Shown here one piece after another: positions 7,580 through 15,759 of a DNA stretch of 39,082 bases. How positions within the stretch are numbered: position 1 is the first letter of the stretch; each line of letters starts with the position of its first letter. A model generated the notes under the pieces. The model ran no database searches and was not told where the DNA came from. It saw only the letters and a program-made list of their open reading frames with translations. Location of the stretch: positions 1-39,082 of the forward strand of contig NZ_WHTD01000072.1 of assembly GCF_009379765.1 (NCBI RefSeq), read 5' to 3'. This DNA comes from Actinophytocola sp. (GTDB lineage Bacteria > Actinomycetota > Actinomycetes > Mycobacteriales > Pseudonocardiaceae). Made by a program: the position numbers and the translations under genes.

Positions 7580-10500
7580 ATGACGGAGACGGTCGGAGCG
7601 TCAACGGGGCAGGACGCCCGGGAGGCGACCGGGCTCACCGTGCGGCGCGTGCACACCACCGAGGGCGTGCACCCGTACGACGAGGTCACCTGGGAACAGC
7701 GCGACGTGGTGATGACCAACTGGCGCGACGGGACGGTGAACTTCGAGCAGCGGGGCGTGGAGTTCCCGGAGTTCTGGTCGGTCAACGCGACGAACATCGT
7801 CACCAGCAAGTACTTCCGGGGCGCGGCGGGCACCCCGGTACGCGAGCACTCGCTGCGCCAGCTCATCGACCGGGTCGTCAAGGCCTATGTGGACGCCGGC
7901 ACCCGGCACGGGTACTTCACCACGCCGCGGGACGCCGAGATCTTCGAGCACGAGCTGATCTGGATGCTCATGCACCAGGTGTTCAGCTTCAACTCGCCGG
8001 TCTGGTTCAACGTCGGCACCTCGTCGCCGCAGCAGGTGTCGGCGTGTCTCCCGTACGAGGCTCTGGTGAGCACCCCCGCAGGGATGGTTCCGATCGGAAA
8101 GCTGGTCGAGGACGATGCCGTGGGCACCAAGGTGTACGACGCGCACGGCCTGACTCGGATCGTCGCGACGAAGGACAACGGGGTCATGGAGGTTCTGCGG
8201 GTTCGCACCAAGGCGGGGCACGAGCTGGACGTGACCGCTGACCACCTGGTCTGGCGGGCGAGCGGCCAGGGCACCGGCAGCTTCGTGCCGGCCGGTGAGC
8301 TGCGCGTCGGTGACAAGCTCGAGTGGCACCGCCGGCCGTCCTTCGGTGAAACGGAGATCACCCGGCGGGAGGTCGCCGAGGCGGCCCTCGCCGGCTGGCT
8401 CCAGTCCGACGGATTCGTTGGGCAGTACAGCGGCACCAACCGGTCGTTGACGATCGAGGCGATGACGGTTACCGACGCCGAGCTCGCCTGGGTTCACGAC
8501 GCGCTCGACATGGTGTTCCCCGATGTTCACCGGCACGAGCGGAAGGTGCCCACACAGGACACCCAGCTGGACTGCCGGCGCACCCGGCTGTACGGGAACG
8601 TGCTCACCGAGTTCGTCGACCAGTGGAGGCTGCGTACCCGGGGCACCGAGATGGAGGTGCCCGAGCGGCTGTACACGGCACCCCTTCCTGTTGTCGCCGC
8701 CTACCTGCGCAGCCTGTTCCAGGCCGAGGGCTACGTCTCGGCGCGGGACCGGTCGACGCTGGTTGGTCTCGACATGATCAGCGAGCGGCTGGTCCGCGGT
8801 ACCCAGGCGCTTCTGGCGCGGTTCGGCATCTTCGCGCGGGTCAGGCGCGAGCAGGAGAAGCGAACCGACCGGCACGACCTGTGGGGGATCAGGATCCAGA
8901 ACGCCGGTGACCGGCGGATCTTCGCGGACGAGATCGGCTTCCTCGACCCGGTGAAGACGGCCGAGCTGGAAGCGTCCTTCGCCCTGCCCGGGATCCCGGC
9001 GCGAGACGTGCAGCGGTTGGAGATCGCGAGCATCGAGAGCCGCGGCGACCTGCCGGTCTATGACATCCAGACCGAGAGTGGCGAGTTCCTCGCCGCGAAC
9101 CTGCGGGTGCACAACTGTTTCATCCTCGCGGTCGACGACACCATGGACTCGATCCTCAACTGGTACCGCGAGGAGGGCCTGATCTTCAAAGGCGGCTCCG
9201 GCGCCGGACTCAACCTCTCCCGGATCCGCTCGTCCAAGGAACTGCTGTCCTCCGGCGGCACCGCGTCCGGCCCGGTCTCCTTCATGCGTGGCGCCGACGC
9301 GTCCGCAGGCACCATCAAGTCCGGCGGCGCCACCCGGCGCGCGGCCAAGATGGTCGTGCTCGACGTCGACCACCCGGACGTCGAGGAGTTCATCGAGACC
9401 AAGGCCAAGGAGGAGGAGAAGATCCGCGTCCTGCGCGACGCGGGCTTCGACATGGACCTCGGCGGCGCCGACATCACCTCGGTGCAGTACCAGAACGCCA
9501 ACAACTCGATCCGCGTCTCCGACGAGTTCATGCACGCGGTCGACGCCGGCAACGACTTCGGGCTGCGTGCCCGCACCACCGGCGAGATCCTCGAGCGGGT
9601 CGACGCCAAGTCGCTCTTCCGCAAGATGGCGCAGGCCGCGTGGGCGTGCGCCGACCCGGGCATCCAGTACGACGACACGATCAACGACTGGCACACCTGC
9701 CCGGAGTCCGGCCGGATCACCGCGTCCAACCCGTGCAGCGAGTACCTGCACCTGGACAACTCCAGCTGCAACCTCGCGTCGCTGAACCTGATGAAGTTCC
9801 TGCGCCAGGACGGCACGTTCGACGCGGAGCTGTTCTCCCGCTCGGTCGAGCTCGTCATCACCGCGATGGACATCTCCATCTGCTTCGCGGACTTCCCGAC
9901 CGAGCCGATCGGCGACACCACCCGCAAGTTCCGTCAGCTGGGCATCGGCTACGCCAACCTGGGCGCGCTGCTGATGGCCACCGGCCACGCGTACGACTCC
10001 GAGGGCGGCCGCGCGCTCGCGGCGAGCATCTCCTCGCTGATGACCGGCACCGCCTACCGCCGGTCCGCCGAGCTCGCCGGTGTCGTCGGCGCGTACGAGG
10101 GTTACGCCCGCAACGCCGAGGCGCACCAGCGGGTCATGCGCAAGCACGCCGCGGCCAACGACCTCGTCCGCACCTACCACGCCAACGACTCCGCGGTGCA
10201 GCGCCTGGCCACCCGCGAGTGGCAGCGTGGCCTGCAGGTCGGCGCCGAGCACGGGTGGCGCAACGCGCAGGCGGCCGTGCTCGCGCCCACCGGCACCATC
10301 GGCCTGATGATGGACTGCGACACCACCGGGATCGAGCCCGACCTCGCGCTGGTCAAGTTCAAGAAGCTGGTCGGCGGCGGCTCGATGCAGATCGTCAACC
10401 AGACCGTGCCGCGCGCGCTGAAGGCGCTGGGCTACCAGGACGAGCAGATCGAGGCCATCGTCGAGTTCATCGCCGAGCAGGGCCACGTCATCGACGCGCC

Positions 10501-11470
10501 CGGCCTGCGCAAGGAGCACTACGAGGTGTTCGACTGCGCGATGGGCGAGCGCTCGATCGCCCCGATGGGCCACGTGCGGATGATGGCCGCGGTGCAGCCC
10601 TTCATCTCGGGTGCCATCTCCAAGACGGTGAACATGCCGGAGGCGGCCACCGTCGAGGACGTCGAGCAGATCTACTTCGAGGGCTGGAAGCTCGGCCTCA
10701 AGGCGCTCGCGATCTACCGGGACAACTGCAAGGTCGGCCAGCCGCTGTCGGCGGGCAAGGGTGCCAACAAGGGTGGCGCCGCGGAGCGCGAGACGGTCAT
10801 CGAGTACCGCCCGGTGCGCAAGCGCCTGCCGAAGAAGCGCCCCTCGCAGACGGTGTCGTTCACCGTCGGTGGCGCCGAGGGCTACCTGCACGCGGGCTCG
10901 TACCCGGATGACGGCCTCGGCGAGATCTTCGTGAAGCTCGGCAAGCAGGGTTCCACGCTGGCCGGCGTGATGGACGCCTTCTCCATGTCCATCTCGGTCG
11001 GGCTCCAGTACGGCATCCCGCTGGAGTTCTACGTCTCGAAGTTCCAGAACCTCCGCTTCGAGCCGGCCGGCATGACCGACGACCCGGACGTCCGGATCGC
11101 CACGAGCGTGCTCGACTACCTGTTCCGCAGGCTCGCGCTGGACTACCTGCCGTACGAGAAGCGGGCCCAGCTGGGCGTGTTCACCGCGGACGAGCGGGCC
11201 GCCCAGGTCAACAACGACTACGGCACGTCGTCCGACGTGGACCTGGAGGGCCTGCGCACCTCGGTCGACGCCTCCCCGGCCCGCCCGGCCGTCGAGGCGG
11301 CGAAGTCGGAGCCGCAGATCGTGGAGGCGCACAGCTCGACCGAGCTGCTGGAGCTCCACCTGGGCAAGGCGGCCGACGCGCCCCTGTGCATGACCTGCGG
11401 CACGAAGATGCGCCCGGCAGGCTCGTGCTACGTCTGCGAAGGCTGCGGCTCGACCTCCGGCTGCAGCTGA
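7580..11470 (+). CDS. nrdJ: Vitamin B12-dependent (class II) ribonucleotide reductase NrdJ, intein-containing precursor
   Basis: Makes deoxyribonucleotides with adenosylcobalamin as radical source. The precursor is 1296 residues from ATG 7580 (MTETVGAS), or 939 after removal of a 357-residue intein, the usual size. Active-site parts visible (precursor numbering): redox Cys513 (CFILAVDD, first residue after the intein), thiyl-radical Cys719 in NPCSE with its Asn and Glu, partner Cys730 in SSCNLAS, APTGTIGL, and a C-terminal redox tail CMTCGTKM to GCGSTSGCS. An alternative ATG at 7430, coupled to small ORF 2 and following GGAGGAGGGGG, would add 50 residues without family resemblance; 7580, after GGGAGAGGGG, fits relatives better. 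Probably cotranscribed with nrdR. Confidence 0.96.
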   Translation: MTETVGASTGQDAREATGLTVRRVHTTEGVHPYDEVTWEQRDVVMTNWRDGTVNFEQRGVEFPEFWSVNATNIVTSKYFRGAAGTPVREHSLRQLIDRVVKAYVDAGTRHGYFTTPRDAEIFEHELIWMLMHQVFSFNSPVWFNVGTSSPQQVSACLPYEALVSTPAGMVPIGKLVEDDAVGTKVYDAHGLTRIVATKDNGVMEVLRVRTKAGHELDVTADHLVWRASGQGTGSFVPAGELRVGDKLEWHRRPSFGETEITRREVAEAALAGWLQSDGFVGQYSGTNRSLTIEAMTVTDAELAWVHDALDMVFPDVHRHERKVPTQDTQLDCRRTRLYGNVLTEFVDQWRLRTRGTEMEVPERLYTAPLPVVAAYLRSLFQAEGYVSARDRSTLVGLDMISERLVRGTQALLARFGIFARVRREQEKRTDRHDLWGIRIQNAGDRRIFADEIGFLDPVKTAELEASFALPGIPARDVQRLEIASIESRGDLPVYDIQTESGEFLAANLRVHNCFILAVDDTMDSILNWYREEGLIFKGGSGAGLNLSRIRSSKELLSSGGTASGPVSFMRGADASAGTIKSGGATRRAAKMVVLDVDHPDVEEFIETKAKEEEKIRVLRDAGFDMDLGGADITSVQYQNANNSIRVSDEFMHAVDAGNDFGLRARTTGEILERVDAKSLFRKMAQAAWACADPGIQYDDTINDWHTCPESGRITASNPCSEYLHLDNSSCNLASLNLMKFLRQDGTFDAELFSRSVELVITAMDISICFADFPTEPIGDTTRKFRQLGIGYANLGALLMATGHAYDSEGGRALAASISSLMTGTAYRRSAELAGVVGAYEGYARNAEAHQRVMRKHAAANDLVRTYHANDSAVQRLATREWQRGLQVGAEHGWRNAQAAVLAPTGTIGLMMDCDTTGIEPDLALVKFKKLVGGGSMQIVNQTVPRALKALGYQDEQIEAIVEFIAEQGHVIDAPGLRKEHYEVFDCAMGERSIAPMGHVRMMAAVQPFISGAISKTVNMPEAATVEDVEQIYFEGWKLGLKALAIYRDNCKVGQPLSAGKGANKGGAAERETVIEYRPVRKRLPKKRPSQTVSFTVGGAEGYLHAGSYPDDGLGEIFVKLGKQGSTLAGVMDAFSMSISVGLQYGIPLEFYVSKFQNLRFEPAGMTDDPDVRIATSVLDYLFRRLALDYLPYEKRAQLGVFTADERAAQVNNDYGTSSDVDLEGLRTSVDASPARPAVEAAKSEPQIVEAHSSTELLELHLGKAADAPLCMTCGTKMRPAGSCYVCEGCGSTSGCS
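8045..9115 (+). mobile_element. LAGLIDADG-type intein in NrdJ
   Basis: Protein splicing element of 357 residues, precursor positions 156-512. Block A begins CLPYEALVSTPAGMVPIGKL, block B is GHELDVTADHLVW with the Thr-x-x-His pair, block F is VYDIQTESGEFLAANL, and block G is VHN followed by extein Cys, so Cys1, the terminal Asn and Cys+1 are all present. The middle carries both dodecapeptides of a homing endonuclease, LAGWLQSDGFVG and LRSLFQAEGYVS, with acidic residues Asp and Glu intact. It therefore looks able to splice and possibly to home. The host site is SA^CF, directly before a redox cysteine. Confidence 0.95.
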
Positions 11471-11503
11471 CCCGAGCGCCGCGGTAGGTAAGTCACCTGG
11501 TCA

Positions 11504-11533
11504 GAGCCGGGGTTGCGACCGCGACCCCGGCTC
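11504..11533 (+). terminator. Terminator after nrdJ
   Basis: A perfect 10-bp stem GAGCCGGGGT / ACCCCGGCTC with a 10-nt loop lies 34 bp after the nrdJ stop. No U-tract. The rest of the 288-bp gap 11471-11758 holds no recognisable gene up to the ferritin-like leader hairpin. Confidence 0.65.
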
Positions 11534-11709
11534 CGGCTCAGCTGGTCCGTTCGGGACCGACCGGGGAGGCCGGCATGTCGGCTGTTCACTTCGTTCGACG
11601 AGCGATCGCCAGGCCGCAGCGCTTCTGGACCGCGGGCAGCTGACCACGCTGGCAGTTGGATGAACAGCGCACGTGGCGAACAGGGTGCGCTCCGCCAGTA
11701 CTCAACGTT

Positions 11710-11754
11710 CGTTCCTCCCATCCGTCCTTCAATAGGGGACGGATGGGAGGAACG
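11710..11754 (+). promoter_or_regulatory. 18-bp hairpin sequestering the ribosome binding site of the ferritin-like gene
   Basis: Arms 11710-11727 (CGTTCCTCCCATCCGTCC) and 11737-11754 pair perfectly over 18 bp around the loop TTCAATAGG. The right arm contains GGGAGG (11745-11750), 8 bases before the ATG at 11759; the left arm contains the exact anti-Shine-Dalgarno match CCTCCC. As RNA it would hide the ribosome binding site. As DNA it could be an operator. Confidence 0.8.
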
Positions 11755-11758
11755 TTTC

Positions 11759-12433
11759 ATGGGGATGTTCGACAGGTGGATCCAGGACTTCGAAACCGCG
11801 GCCGAGCGCAGGCAGCACGTCGGTGATCCGGACTGGTCCCGCGGTGCGCGGCTGCACCCGGCGATCATCCGCAGTGTGCAGCGGTTCCAGGTCGGCGAGT
11901 CGGGGGACGGCGCCAACCTCATCAGCAAGGCCGGCGGTGCCGGCGACGCCGAGTACGCCATCGCCGTCAAGCTGTTCGTCCTCGAGGAGCAGAACCACGC
12001 CCGGCTCCTGGCCGAGCTCCTGGCCGCGGCCGACGCGCCGACCATCGCGAGCCATTGGAGCGACACGATCTTCGTGTGGCTCCGGCGCGCGCTGGGGCTG
12101 CGGCTCGAGCTGCTCGTGCTGATGGTCGCCGAGGTCGTGGCGCTCGGGTACTACCGGGCGCTCCGCGACGGCACCACCGACCCGCTGACGATCGTGGTCG
12201 CGGGCCGCATCCTCGCCGACGAGGAGCGCCACGTGCCGTTCCACCTCGACCGGCTGCGCGGGGCGTTCCCCCGAGCGGCCCGCCCGGCCATCAACGCGGG
12301 CTGGCGGCTTCTGCTGGCCGGCGCGGCGACGGCCGTCGCCGTCGATCACGGGCCGGCGCTGCGCCGCCTCGGGATGACTCGCCGTCAGTTCGTCGGCGAG
12401 GTGCTCGTCAAGGTCGCCAAGCCCTGCCGGTAG
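11759..12433 (+). CDS. Ferritin-like di-iron protein of unknown function
   Basis: The 224-residue product has the four-helix di-iron pattern: a first Glu near residue 47 or 65, E77-x-x-H80 in LEEQNHARL, E125 in MVAEVV, and E155-x-x-H158 in DEERHVPFH. These are the ligands of the ferritin-like/rubrerythrin superfamily. Substrate unknown; members include oxygenases, oxidases and iron-storage proteins. No signal peptide, so cytoplasmic. The start is set by GGGAGG at 11745-11750; upstream codons in the same frame run through the hairpin. It overlaps the convergent epimerase gene by 49 bp. Confidence 0.85.
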   Translation: MGMFDRWIQDFETAAERRQHVGDPDWSRGARLHPAIIRSVQRFQVGESGDGANLISKAGGAGDAEYAIAVKLFVLEEQNHARLLAELLAAADAPTIASHWSDTIFVWLRRALGLRLELLVLMVAEVVALGYYRALRDGTTDPLTIVVAGRILADEERHVPFHLDRLRGAFPRAARPAINAGWRLLLAGAATAVAVDHGPALRRLGMTRRQFVGEVLVKVAKPCR

Positions 12434-13305
12434 CCGGGGTACGCCGGCGCCCAGCCCAGCTCGCGGCGTGCCTTGTCGTTGGACAGCCGGATGCGCGTGC
12501 CGGACAGCAGCGAGTGCAGGTACGGCGTCGCATGCAGGAACCAACCGGGGATTCGCAGCGGCCGCCGGGCGCCGGCGGCCGCTGCGACGGCGTCGATGTA
12601 GTCGGCCATGTCGACCGGCTCGTCGTCCACGACGTTGTACGCCTCGCCGGCACCGCCACGCTCCAGCGCGGCCACGGTCGCCGACGCCGCGTCGGCGATA
12701 TGGATCAGGTGCATGGTGGCCGACGGGCGGGGGACCGGCAGCATCCGCTTGCGGGCCATCGCCATCATCCGGAAGGTCGACGGCTCCGGACCGTAGAACA
12801 GTCCGTACCGCAACGCGATCCCGCCCGCACCGCGCACCTGGTCCTCATTGGACCGAAGCGCCCGCAGGTGGCGGTCGAACGGACCGCCGGTGAGCTCCGC
12901 GAACGGCGCCTCCTCGGTGAGCGTCACCGGCCCGTGGTCGCCCCACCCGTAGCCGAGGAAGAGTGACTGCGTGAGGAAACGCGTCGCGCCGACGAGTTCC
13001 GCGGCGCGCAGGAGGTTCCGCGTGCCCACCTCCCGCAGCTCGTCGGTCGCGTACAGGTCGCGGTGGCGGGTCGGCGTTCGGGTGATCGCGGTCGCCTCGT
13101 GGATCACCGCGTCCGCGGTCACGCCGTCGAGTGCCGCGAGCAGCCCGTCGCCGTCCATGACGTCCGCGACGACCGGCCGCACATCCGGCACTCGCAGCCG
13201 CGCCGGGTCGCGGGTGAGGCCGAGCACCGTGTGGCCGGCCGCCCGCAGCCGCGGCACCAGCTCGCTCGCGATCGTGCCGGTCGCGCCGGCCAGGATGACT
13301 CTCAT
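12385..13305 (-). CDS. NAD-dependent epimerase/dehydratase family protein (extended SDR)
   Basis: The 306-residue protein starts at ATG (13303-13305) after GGGAGGTGGGG, giving MRVILAGATGTIASELVPRL with the GxxGxxG dinucleotide-binding motif at residues 7-13. Later features are DVMDGDGLLAALDGVTADAVIHEA, and a C-terminal half typical of atypical extended SDRs (AYNVVDDEPVDMADYIDA). A clear Tyr-x-x-x-Lys catalytic pair is not obvious, as in many atypical extended SDRs. Substrate unknown; NAD(P)-dependent epimerase or reductase on a nucleotide sugar or other small molecule is inferred. Its last 49 bp overlap the end of the ferritin-like gene on the other strand. Confidence 0.85.
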   Translation of the reverse strand: MRVILAGATGTIASELVPRLRAAGHTVLGLTRDPARLRVPDVRPVVADVMDGDGLLAALDGVTADAVIHEATAITRTPTRHRDLYATDELREVGTRNLLRAAELVGATRFLTQSLFLGYGWGDHGPVTLTEEAPFAELTGGPFDRHLRALRSNEDQVRGAGGIALRYGLFYGPEPSTFRMMAMARKRMLPVPRPSATMHLIHIADAASATVAALERGGAGEAYNVVDDEPVDMADYIDAVAAAAGARRPLRIPGWFLHATPYLHSLLSGTRIRLSNDKARRELGWAPAYPGYRQGLATLTSTSPTN

Positions 13306-13435
13306 CCCCACCTCCCATCGGCGCGGCCGCCGCACCCGGACGACGAGCCCGGCCGCCGCGATGGTCGCGACCACCAGCAGTGGTCGCGCGCGTGCGGCGC
13401 GTCGCCACCATAACGCGGATCGCGGCCGGGTGGAG

Positions 13436-13866
13436 CTACGCCTCCGCGCGGGCCTTGAGCGCGGCGTTCAGCGCGTGGAAGTCGCGTTCGGTCTGCGAGA
13501 TGACTTTGCCCAGCACGCGAACCAGCAACCCGCGGAACCGCTCGCTGTGGACGACCTCGGTCCGCCCGCCGTCGGGCGCGGTGAGCGCGAACAGGTGCTC
13601 GGCGGCGAACAGGCCCGGCGTCGACATCGTGCCGAGCCACCGGAGCTCCGTGGGCTCCCGCGCCGCGAGCACGATCGGCGTGCAGGTACGGGGCGTACTG
13701 CCGTTGCCGGGGACCATGTACAGGCTGAGCCTCGCGCCCTCGACGAGTCCCCGGAAGCCTTCTGGATGAACGGGTTCCAGCTCGGGTACCCGGCGAGGTC
13801 CGTGAGCACGGCCCACACCGCGGCGGGCTCGGCGTCGATCTCGACGGACGTGCGGATGGTGCGCAT
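13436..13866 (-). pseudogene. SRPBCC (START/Bet v1-like) protein, frameshifted
   Basis: The first ~37 codons from ATG (13864-13866) read MRTIRTSVEIDAEPAAVWAV to YPSWNPFIQK, a typical SRPBCC start. After about 13755 the matching sequence continues in another frame (LVEGARLSLYMVPGNG to HALNAALKARAEA, stop 13436-13438), including the family's LRWLG, GLFAAEHLF and VHSERFRGLL motifs. The junction reads GGG-GA-CTC, so one missing base explains the shift. Rejoined length is ~142 residues, normal for the family. It lies 12 bp after the DUF4267 gene and was probably in its operon. Real decay or a base-call error cannot be told apart here. Confidence 0.8.
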
Positions 13867-13878
13867 CGGGCCGGGACT

Positions 13879-14250
13879 CTAGCCGAGCAGCAGCAGGGCA
13901 GAGGTCACGACCAGGGCGGCCGCGGTGCCGCCGTGCATGCCGTACGCCAGCGGCTTCGAGCCGCGGTAGCGGAGCACGACCAGCATGTCGCCGGCCGGAA
14001 TGAGCGCGGTGACCAGCACGAACCAGGCCAGCGTCGTCGGCGACGCGACCACCAGCATCGTCAGCGTCAGCAGGCCGATGCCGATGTCGCGCACGCCCTT
14101 GAGGTTGAGCCACGACCGGAACGCCTCGCGCGGCCAGTCCGGCAGCCCGAAGGTCGCCGCGCTCGCGTAGGGCGCCAGCACGTAACGCAGGCCGATGAAC
14201 ACGATGCCGAGACCGCCGAGCGCGGTCAGGATATCCGCGGCAATGATCAC
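13879..14250 (-). CDS. DUF4267-type small membrane protein
   Basis: The 123-residue product starts at GTG (14248-14250) with AAGGAG 5 bases upstream. It has about four hydrophobic segments: TALGGLGIVFIGLRYVL, IGIGLLTLTMLVVA, LAWFVLVTALIPAGDMLVVL and GGTAAALVVTSALLLL. The GLRYVLAP start, GVRDIGIGL and the IPAGDMLVVLRYRGSKP loop fit the DUF4267 family of unknown function, often found beside TetR regulators. The adjacent divergent TetR gene and the palindromic region between them suggest it is the regulated partner. Confidence 0.8.
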   Translation of the reverse strand: MIIAADILTALGGLGIVFIGLRYVLAPYASAATFGLPDWPREAFRSWLNLKGVRDIGIGLLTLTMLVVASPTTLAWFVLVTALIPAGDMLVVLRYRGSKPLAYGMHGGTAAALVVTSALLLLG

Positions 14251-14264
14251 GACTACTCCTTGAT

Positions 14265-14320
14265 CTAGCACTGTTAGGTGACGTAGCGATGCTAGCACTA
14301 GTGGTGCTAGCTGAGCTAGC
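14265..14320. promoter_or_regulatory. TetR operator region between the DUF4267 and TetR genes
   Basis: Perfect palindrome GCTAGCAC-TAGTG-GTGCTAGC at 14291-14311, overlapped by GCTAGC-TGA-GCTAGC (14306-14320), plus an extra CTAGCACT half-site at 14265-14272. The dense symmetry in an 88-bp divergent gap is typical of TetR-family binding. Confidence 0.75.
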
Positions 14321-14338
14321 GCTGCTATTGTCGACGTC

Positions 14339-14902
14339 GTGACGAGACGAGAGCGAGAACGAGCCGAACGGCACGACCTGATCGTGCGCACCGCGCGCGA
14401 GCTGGCGGAGGCCGAGGGCTGGGCGGCGGTCACCACGCGTCGTCTTGCGGACCTCATCGAGTACAGCCAACCGGTGCTGTACAGCCATTTCGCCGGCAAG
14501 GACGCCATCGTCGCCGCGGTGGCCGTCGAGGGCTTCGCCGAGCTGGCGGACGCCGTCGACCGCGCCCGCACGGCCGTCGGCTCCCCACCGGACGCGGTCC
14601 ACGCGGTGGCCGAGGCGTACGTCGACTTCGCCGAGACCAACCCGGCCGTCTACGACGCGATGTTCAGCCGGGCCGCCGGCCTGCCGTTCGCCCGCCCCGA
14701 CGCGCCCGTCCCGCTGCGCGACGCCTTCGCCGGGCTGCGCGCGACCGTCGCGCCGGTGGCCGGCACCCGCGACCCGGACGTCCTGACCGAGGTCGCGTGG
14801 GGCGCCCTGCACGGCCTGGTGACCCTCGAGCGGGACGGCCGCCTGTCCGACGGCAACCACGCCGGCCGCCTCGCCACGACCGTCGCGCTGCTGCTCGGGT
14901 AG
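14339..14902 (+). CDS. TetR-family regulator 1
   Basis: The 187-residue protein starts at GTG 14339. The N-terminal helix-turn-helix spans about residues 13-60 (IVRTARELAEAEGWAAVTTR, then LADLIEYSQPVLYSHFAGKD). The C-terminal ligand domain (EVAWGALHGLVTLERDGRL) fits the WHG/TetR_C_13-type group. It is divergent from the DUF4267-SRPBCC pair and probably represses both itself and them through the operator at 14265-14320. Ligand unknown. Confidence 0.9.
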   Translation: MTRRERERAERHDLIVRTARELAEAEGWAAVTTRRLADLIEYSQPVLYSHFAGKDAIVAAVAVEGFAELADAVDRARTAVGSPPDAVHAVAEAYVDFAETNPAVYDAMFSRAAGLPFARPDAPVPLRDAFAGLRATVAPVAGTRDPDVLTEVAWGALHGLVTLERDGRLSDGNHAGRLATTVALLLG

Positions 14903-14942
14903 CCCGCGCCGTGCGTCGCGGTCACCGGCGGGCGGCCGGTGA

Positions 14943-15707
14943 TCACAGCCCGCCGCTGACCCGCACCAGCTCGCCGGTCACCCCGGTGTTCAGTGGGGAG
15001 CCGAGGAACGCGACCGTCGGTACCACCTCCGCCGGTCCCAGCAGCCGGCGGATCGGGGACGCCGACTCGCGGGCGGTGCGGGCGGCGGCGGGCAGTACCG
15101 CCTCGATGTGCTCGGTGAGCGTCGTTCCGGGGAGCACCGCGTTCACCAGGATCCCCGCCGGGCCGAGCTCCTTCGTGAGCGTCCTGACCAGGCCGTGCAG
15201 TGCCGCCTTCGCGGTGGCCAGCGCCGCCGCGAAGGGCTGGCCGTCCAGGGCCGACGTGCCGGACACCAGCACGATCCGCCCGAAGCCCTGTGCCCGCATC
15301 ACCGGCACCACCGCCTGCGCCACCGCGTACGGTCCGTCGACGTTCGCCCGCAGGAACGGCTGCCACGAGGACGCCGCCAGCTCCTCGAACGCCGTCGGCG
15401 GCCACAGCGTGAGCCCGTTCGTGTCGAGCGCGTTGCTCACCAGCACGTCGAGCCGGCCCCACCGGTCGACCACCGACCCGACGGCCGACCGGATCGACTC
15501 GTGGTCGGCCAGGTCCAACGGCACCGCCGCGGCCGTGCCGCCCGCGGCGGCGATCTCGGCGACCACCGCGGCCGCGGCGTCCGCTGCGGACCGGTAGCTG
15601 ACCGCCACTCGCGCACCCTCGCGCGCGAGCAGCAGGGCGGCGGCGCGGCCGATGCCACGCGAGCCGCCGGTGACCAGGGCGACGCGTTCCGAGAGCTGGA
15701 GGTCCAT
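14943..15707 (-). CDS. SDR-family protein lacking the catalytic tyrosine
   Basis: The 254-residue classical-SDR fold protein starts at ATG (15705-15707). The cofactor motif TGGSRGIG (13-20) is intact, as is the GRIVLVSG strand. At the catalytic site the Tyr-x-x-x-Lys motif reads L163-A-T-A-K167, so Lys is kept but Tyr is Leu, and the usual NNAG motif reads SNAL. It may be a non-catalytic NAD(P)-binding protein or use altered chemistry. Closest overall look is 3-oxoacyl-ACP reductase-like SDRs. A TetR gene is divergent with a palindrome between, so it is probably that regulator's target. Confidence 0.85.
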   Translation of the reverse strand: MDLQLSERVALVTGGSRGIGRAAALLLAREGARVAVSYRSAADAAAAVVAEIAAAGGTAAAVPLDLADHESIRSAVGSVVDRWGRLDVLVSNALDTNGLTLWPPTAFEELAASSWQPFLRANVDGPYAVAQAVVPVMRAQGFGRIVLVSGTSALDGQPFAAALATAKAALHGLVRTLTKELGPAGILVNAVLPGTTLTEHIEAVLPAAARTARESASPIRRLLGPAEVVPTVAFLGSPLNTGVTGELVRVSGGL

Positions 15708-15721
15708 GTCACCGTTGTAGC

Positions 15722-15748
15722 ACTAATTGGAAGATTCTTCCAGTTAGT
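15722..15748. promoter_or_regulatory. TetR operator between SDR and TetR 2
   Basis: Near-perfect 27-bp palindrome: ACTAATTGGAAGA and TCTTCCAGTTAGT around a central T, with a single mismatched pair. It occupies the middle of the 52-bp divergent gap, so one bound dimer could control both genes. Confidence 0.8.
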
Positions 15749-15759
15749 ACGCTCGAACC

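Noticed and set aside
7601..11359. A 1252-codon open frame antisense to nrdJ
   Set aside because: High-GC codon bias leaves the antisense frame open; the translation is low-complexity Arg/Val/Leu/Gly-rich and matches no family, while the sense strand is unmistakable NrdJ.
13306..13435. Small membrane protein between the epimerase and SRPBCC genes
   Set aside because: A hydrophobic stretch LLVVATIAAAGLVV exists in one minus-strand frame, but there is no start with a binding site and no family likeness.
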